Assembly: GCA_902788785.1 (NCBI GenBank)
Contig: CADALT010000014.1
Coordinates: 1-51,721 of the forward strand
From: an uncultured Ruminococcus sp.
GTDB taxonomy: Bacteria; Bacillota; Clostridia; Oscillospirales; Ruminococcaceae
Direction: 5' to 3'
DNA: 51,721 nucleotides
The notes beneath the pieces are model-generated. The model was not told where the DNA came from. It ran no database searches and saw only the letters and a list, made by a program, of their open reading frames with translations. Shown piece after piece: positions 49,337-51,721 of the stretch. How positions within the stretch are numbered: the stretch's first letter is position 1; each line of letters begins with the position of its first letter. Both the position numbers and the translations under genes were made by a program.

Positions 49337-51721
49337 ATGGCAACTAAGTATTGCTATCTCTTCTCAGAAGGCAATGCCAATATGAGAGAGCTGCTCGGCG
49401 GTAAGGGCGCTAACCTGGCTGAAATGACTAAGATCTTCGGCGCAGAGAGAGTTCCCCAGGGCTTCACTATTACTACTGAGGCTTGTACACAGTATTACGA
49501 GGACGGCGGCATCAGCGACGAGATCATGGCTGAGATCAACCAGTACATCGTTAAGATGGAGGAGATCACAGGCAAGAAGTTCGGTGATAAGGAAAATCCC
49601 CTGCTCGTATCTGTACGTTCCGGCGCAAGAGCATCTATGCCCGGTATGATGGATACTATCCTGAACCTGGGTCTGAACGAGACAGTTGTAGAGACTATCG
49701 CTGAGAAGTCCGGCAACCCCAGATGGGCTTGGGACTGCTACAGAAGATTTATCCAGATGTATTCCGACGTTGTTATGGAAGTTGGTAAGAAGTACTTCGA
49801 GGAACTCATCGACAAGATGAAGGAAGAAAAGGGCGTTACACAGGACGTTGAGCTGTCCGCTGACGACCTGAAGGCACTGGCTGGTCAGTTCAAGGCTGAA
49901 TATAAGGCAAAGATCGGTGCTGATTTCCCTGCTGATCCTAAGGAGCAGCTGATCGGTGCTATCAAGGCAGTATTCCGTTCTTGGGACAACCCCAGAGCTA
50001 ACGTTTACAGACGTGACAACGATATTCCTTTCTCTTGGGGTACTGCTGTTAACGTACAGTCCATGGCATTCGGTAACATGGGCGATGACTGCGGCACAGG
50101 TGTTGCATTCACAAGAGATCCCGCTACAGGCGAGAAGAAGCTGATGGGCGAGTTCCTGACAAACGCTCAGGGCGAGGACGTTGTTGCAGGCGTTCGTACT
50201 CCTATGCCTATCGCTCAGATGGCTGAAAAGTTCCCCGAGGCTTTCGCAGCATTCCAGGATGTTTGCCAGAGACTTGAGGCTCACTACAGAGATATGCAGG
50301 ATATGGAGTTCACCGTTGAGCACGGCAAGCTCTATATGCTCCAGACCAGAAACGGTAAGAGAACAGCTCAGGCTGCTCTGAAGATCGCTTGTGACCTGGT
50401 TGACGAGGGTATGAGAACCGAGCAGGAAGCTGTTCTGATGATCGACCCCAGAAACCTCGACACACTGCTGCACCCTCAGTTCGACGCTAAGGCACTGAAG
50501 GCTGCTACACCTGTTGGTAAGGGTCTGGGCGCTTCTCCCGGAGCTGCTTGCGGTAAGGTAGTATTCACTGCTGATGACGCTGTTGCTTGGGCTGAGAAGG
50601 GTGAGAAGGTAGTTCTGGTAAGACTGGAAACTTCTCCTGAAGATATCACAGGTATGAAGGCTGCTCAGGGTATCCTGACAGTTAGAGGCGGTATGACATC
50701 TCACGCTGCCGTTGTTGCTAGAGGTATGGGCGAGTGCTGCGTATCCGGCTGCGGCGACATCAAGATGGACGAAGCTAACAAGAAGTTCGAGCTGGGCGGA
50801 AAGACCTTCGTTGAGGGTGACTACATCTCCATCGACGGTACAACAGGTAACATCTATGACGGCGTTATCGCTACTGTTGACGCACAGATCGCAGGCGAGT
50901 TCGGCAGGATCATGGAATGGGCTGACAAGTACAGAAAGCTCAAGGTAAGAACTAACGCTGATACTCCTGCTGATGCTAAGAAGGCTAGAGAACTGGGCGC
51001 TGAGGGTATCGGTCTTTGCCGTACCGAGCATATGTTCTTCGAGGCTGACAGGATCGCTGCTTTCAGAGAGATGATCTGCGCTGATACAGTTGAGGAGAGA
51101 GAGGCTGCTCTGGCTAAGATCGAGCCTATGCAGCAGGCTGACTTCGAGGCTCTGTACGAGGCTCTGGAAGGCAACCCTGTAACTATCAGATTCCTGGATC
51201 CTCCTCTGCACGAGTTCGTTCCTACTGAGGAAGCTGACATAAAGGCACTGGCTGATGCACAGGGCAAGTCCGTTGAGGACATCAAGGCTCTGATTGCTTC
51301 ACTGCACGAGTTCAACCCCATGATGGGTCACCGTGGCTGCCGTCTGGCTGTAACTTATCCCGAGATCGCTAAGATGCAGACAGCTGCTGTTATCAAGGCT
51401 GCTATCAACGTTCAGAAGAAGCACGCTGACTGGAACGTTAAGCCTGAGATCATGATCCCTCTGGTAGGCGATGTTAAGGAGCTCAAGTTCGTTAAGAAGG
51501 TAGTTGTTGAGACTGCTGACGCTGTTATCGCACAGGCAGGTTCCGATCTGAAGTACGAAGTTGGTACAATGATCGAGATCCCAAGAGCTGCTCTGACTGC
51601 TGATGAGATCGCTGCAAACGCAGACTTCTTCTGCTTCGGTACTAACGACCTGACTCAGATGACCTACGGCTTCTCCAGAGATGACGCAGGCAAGTTCCTG
51701 GGCGCTTACTACGATAAGAAG
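49337..51721 (+). CDS. ppdK: Pyruvate phosphate dikinase, 3' end outside the window
   Basis: Interconverts pyruvate + ATP + Pi and PEP + AMP + PPi, a PPi-linked glycolytic step common in anaerobes. 795 residues are visible of about 875. Nucleotide-binding N-domain (LGGKGANLAEMT; SVRSGARASMPGMMDTILNL), swivelling domain with catalytic His456 in GGMTSHAAVVARGMGECCVS, then the PEP domain (GIGLCRTEHMFF; MIEIPRAALTADEIA; FCFGTNDLTQMTYGFSRDDA). The catalytic Cys is beyond the edge. ATG at 49337 with GGAGG. Codons are GCT/GTT-rich, as in highly expressed genes. Confidence 0.97.
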   Translation, partial: MATKYCYLFSEGNANMRELLGGKGANLAEMTKIFGAERVPQGFTITTEACTQYYEDGGISDEIMAEINQYIVKMEEITGKKFGDKENPLLVSVRSGARASMPGMMDTILNLGLNETVVETIAEKSGNPRWAWDCYRRFIQMYSDVVMEVGKKYFEELIDKMKEEKGVTQDVELSADDLKALAGQFKAEYKAKIGADFPADPKEQLIGAIKAVFRSWDNPRANVYRRDNDIPFSWGTAVNVQSMAFGNMGDDCGTGVAFTRDPATGEKKLMGEFLTNAQGEDVVAGVRTPMPIAQMAEKFPEAFAAFQDVCQRLEAHYRDMQDMEFTVEHGKLYMLQTRNGKRTAQAALKIACDLVDEGMRTEQEAVLMIDPRNLDTLLHPQFDAKALKAATPVGKGLGASPGAACGKVVFTADDAVAWAEKGEKVVLVRLETSPEDITGMKAAQGILTVRGGMTSHAAVVARGMGECCVSGCGDIKMDEANKKFELGGKTFVEGDYISIDGTTGNIYDGVIATVDAQIAGEFGRIMEWADKYRKLKVRTNADTPADAKKARELGAEGIGLCRTEHMFFEADRIAAFREMICADTVEEREAALAKIEPMQQADFEALYEALEGNPVTIRFLDPPLHEFVPTEEADIKALADAQGKSVEDIKALIASLHEFNPMMGHRGCRLAVTYPEIAKMQTAAVIKAAINVQKKHADWNVKPEIMIPLVGDVKELKFVKKVVVETADAVIAQAGSDLKYEVGTMIEIPRAALTADEIAANADFFCFGTNDLTQMTYGFSRDDAGKFLGAYYDKK

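Noticed and set aside
49364-51211. A 615-codon open frame on the minus strand
   Set aside because: It is antisense to ppdK, whose plus-strand product has all PPDK motifs; the frame is an artefact of codon bias and has no ribosome site.

Overview
The window looks like chromosomal DNA of an anaerobic Clostridia (Oscillospiraceae), most like Ruminococcus. The pointers are a T-box leader, AsnA plus AsnS, pyruvate phosphate dikinase, a PadR/DUF1700/DUF4097 cassette, an Lpl-type sugar ABC transporter without its own ATPase, and a secreted cohesin-like protein ending in an NTG + hydrophobic + KKRK tail. Genus is inference; Clostridia is well supported. Many promoters are near consensus (TTGACA-17-TATAAT), and most units end in a clear hairpin terminator. 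I see no rRNA, CRISPR array, IS element or prophage.

Layout. 1-0.4 kb: end of an unknown gene. 0.5-4.85 kb (minus): DUF4846 membrane protein, asnA with an attenuator-like leader, and asnS behind a small zinc-ribbon gene controlled by an Asn-type T-box. 5.0-6.5 kb (plus): CpsB-like PHP phosphatase and an unknown protein. 6.5-14.6 kb (minus): sugar ABC transporter (lipoprotein and two permeases) and a 1230-residue hybrid histidine kinase with two tandem sensor halves. 14.6-26 kb (minus): a FemAB transferase, then a long cell-envelope cluster: PAP2 phosphatase, alpha/beta hydrolase, three CPBP membrane proteases, PspC, flavodoxin-type reductase, three DUF4097 proteins, two newly found 52-53 residue membrane proteins, DUF1700, PadR, and a small leading gene behind a palindromic promoter. 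26-27.2 kb: a 163-bp direct repeat upstream of a solitary spoVAC. 27.2-34.5 kb (minus): a complete F-type ATP synthase operon atpI-B-(unknown)-E-F-H-A-G-D-C, whose c subunit carries a two-carboxylate, Na+-type motif.

34.8-41.5 kb (plus): a Cys/Met-metabolism PLP enzyme, small membrane protein, RadC, unknown protein, then a pentose unit (FGGY kinase ... AraD) with DUF4303 and YjbR genes in between. 41.5-43.7 kb (minus): a lipoprotein with a toxin-like C-terminal domain, a DUF3592-like protein and a cohesin-like surface protein with a long structured leader. 44.1-44.3 kb (minus): two tRNA-Gln genes. 44.6-46.8 kb (plus): mscL, alanine racemase, VOC protein. 46.8-47.9 kb (minus): diguanylate cyclase. 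48.1-49.1 kb (plus): two DUF6442-like membrane proteins and an XRE regulator behind a promoter with three operators; the first protein gene is interrupted at an A7 run that would allow a -1 shift. 49.3 kb to the right edge: ppdK, cut by the window.

The most unusual points are the A7 frameshift module, the two-carboxylate c subunit with an unknown gene lodged in the atp operon, the large PadR-led envelope cluster with hidden small membrane proteins, and the asnA leader.
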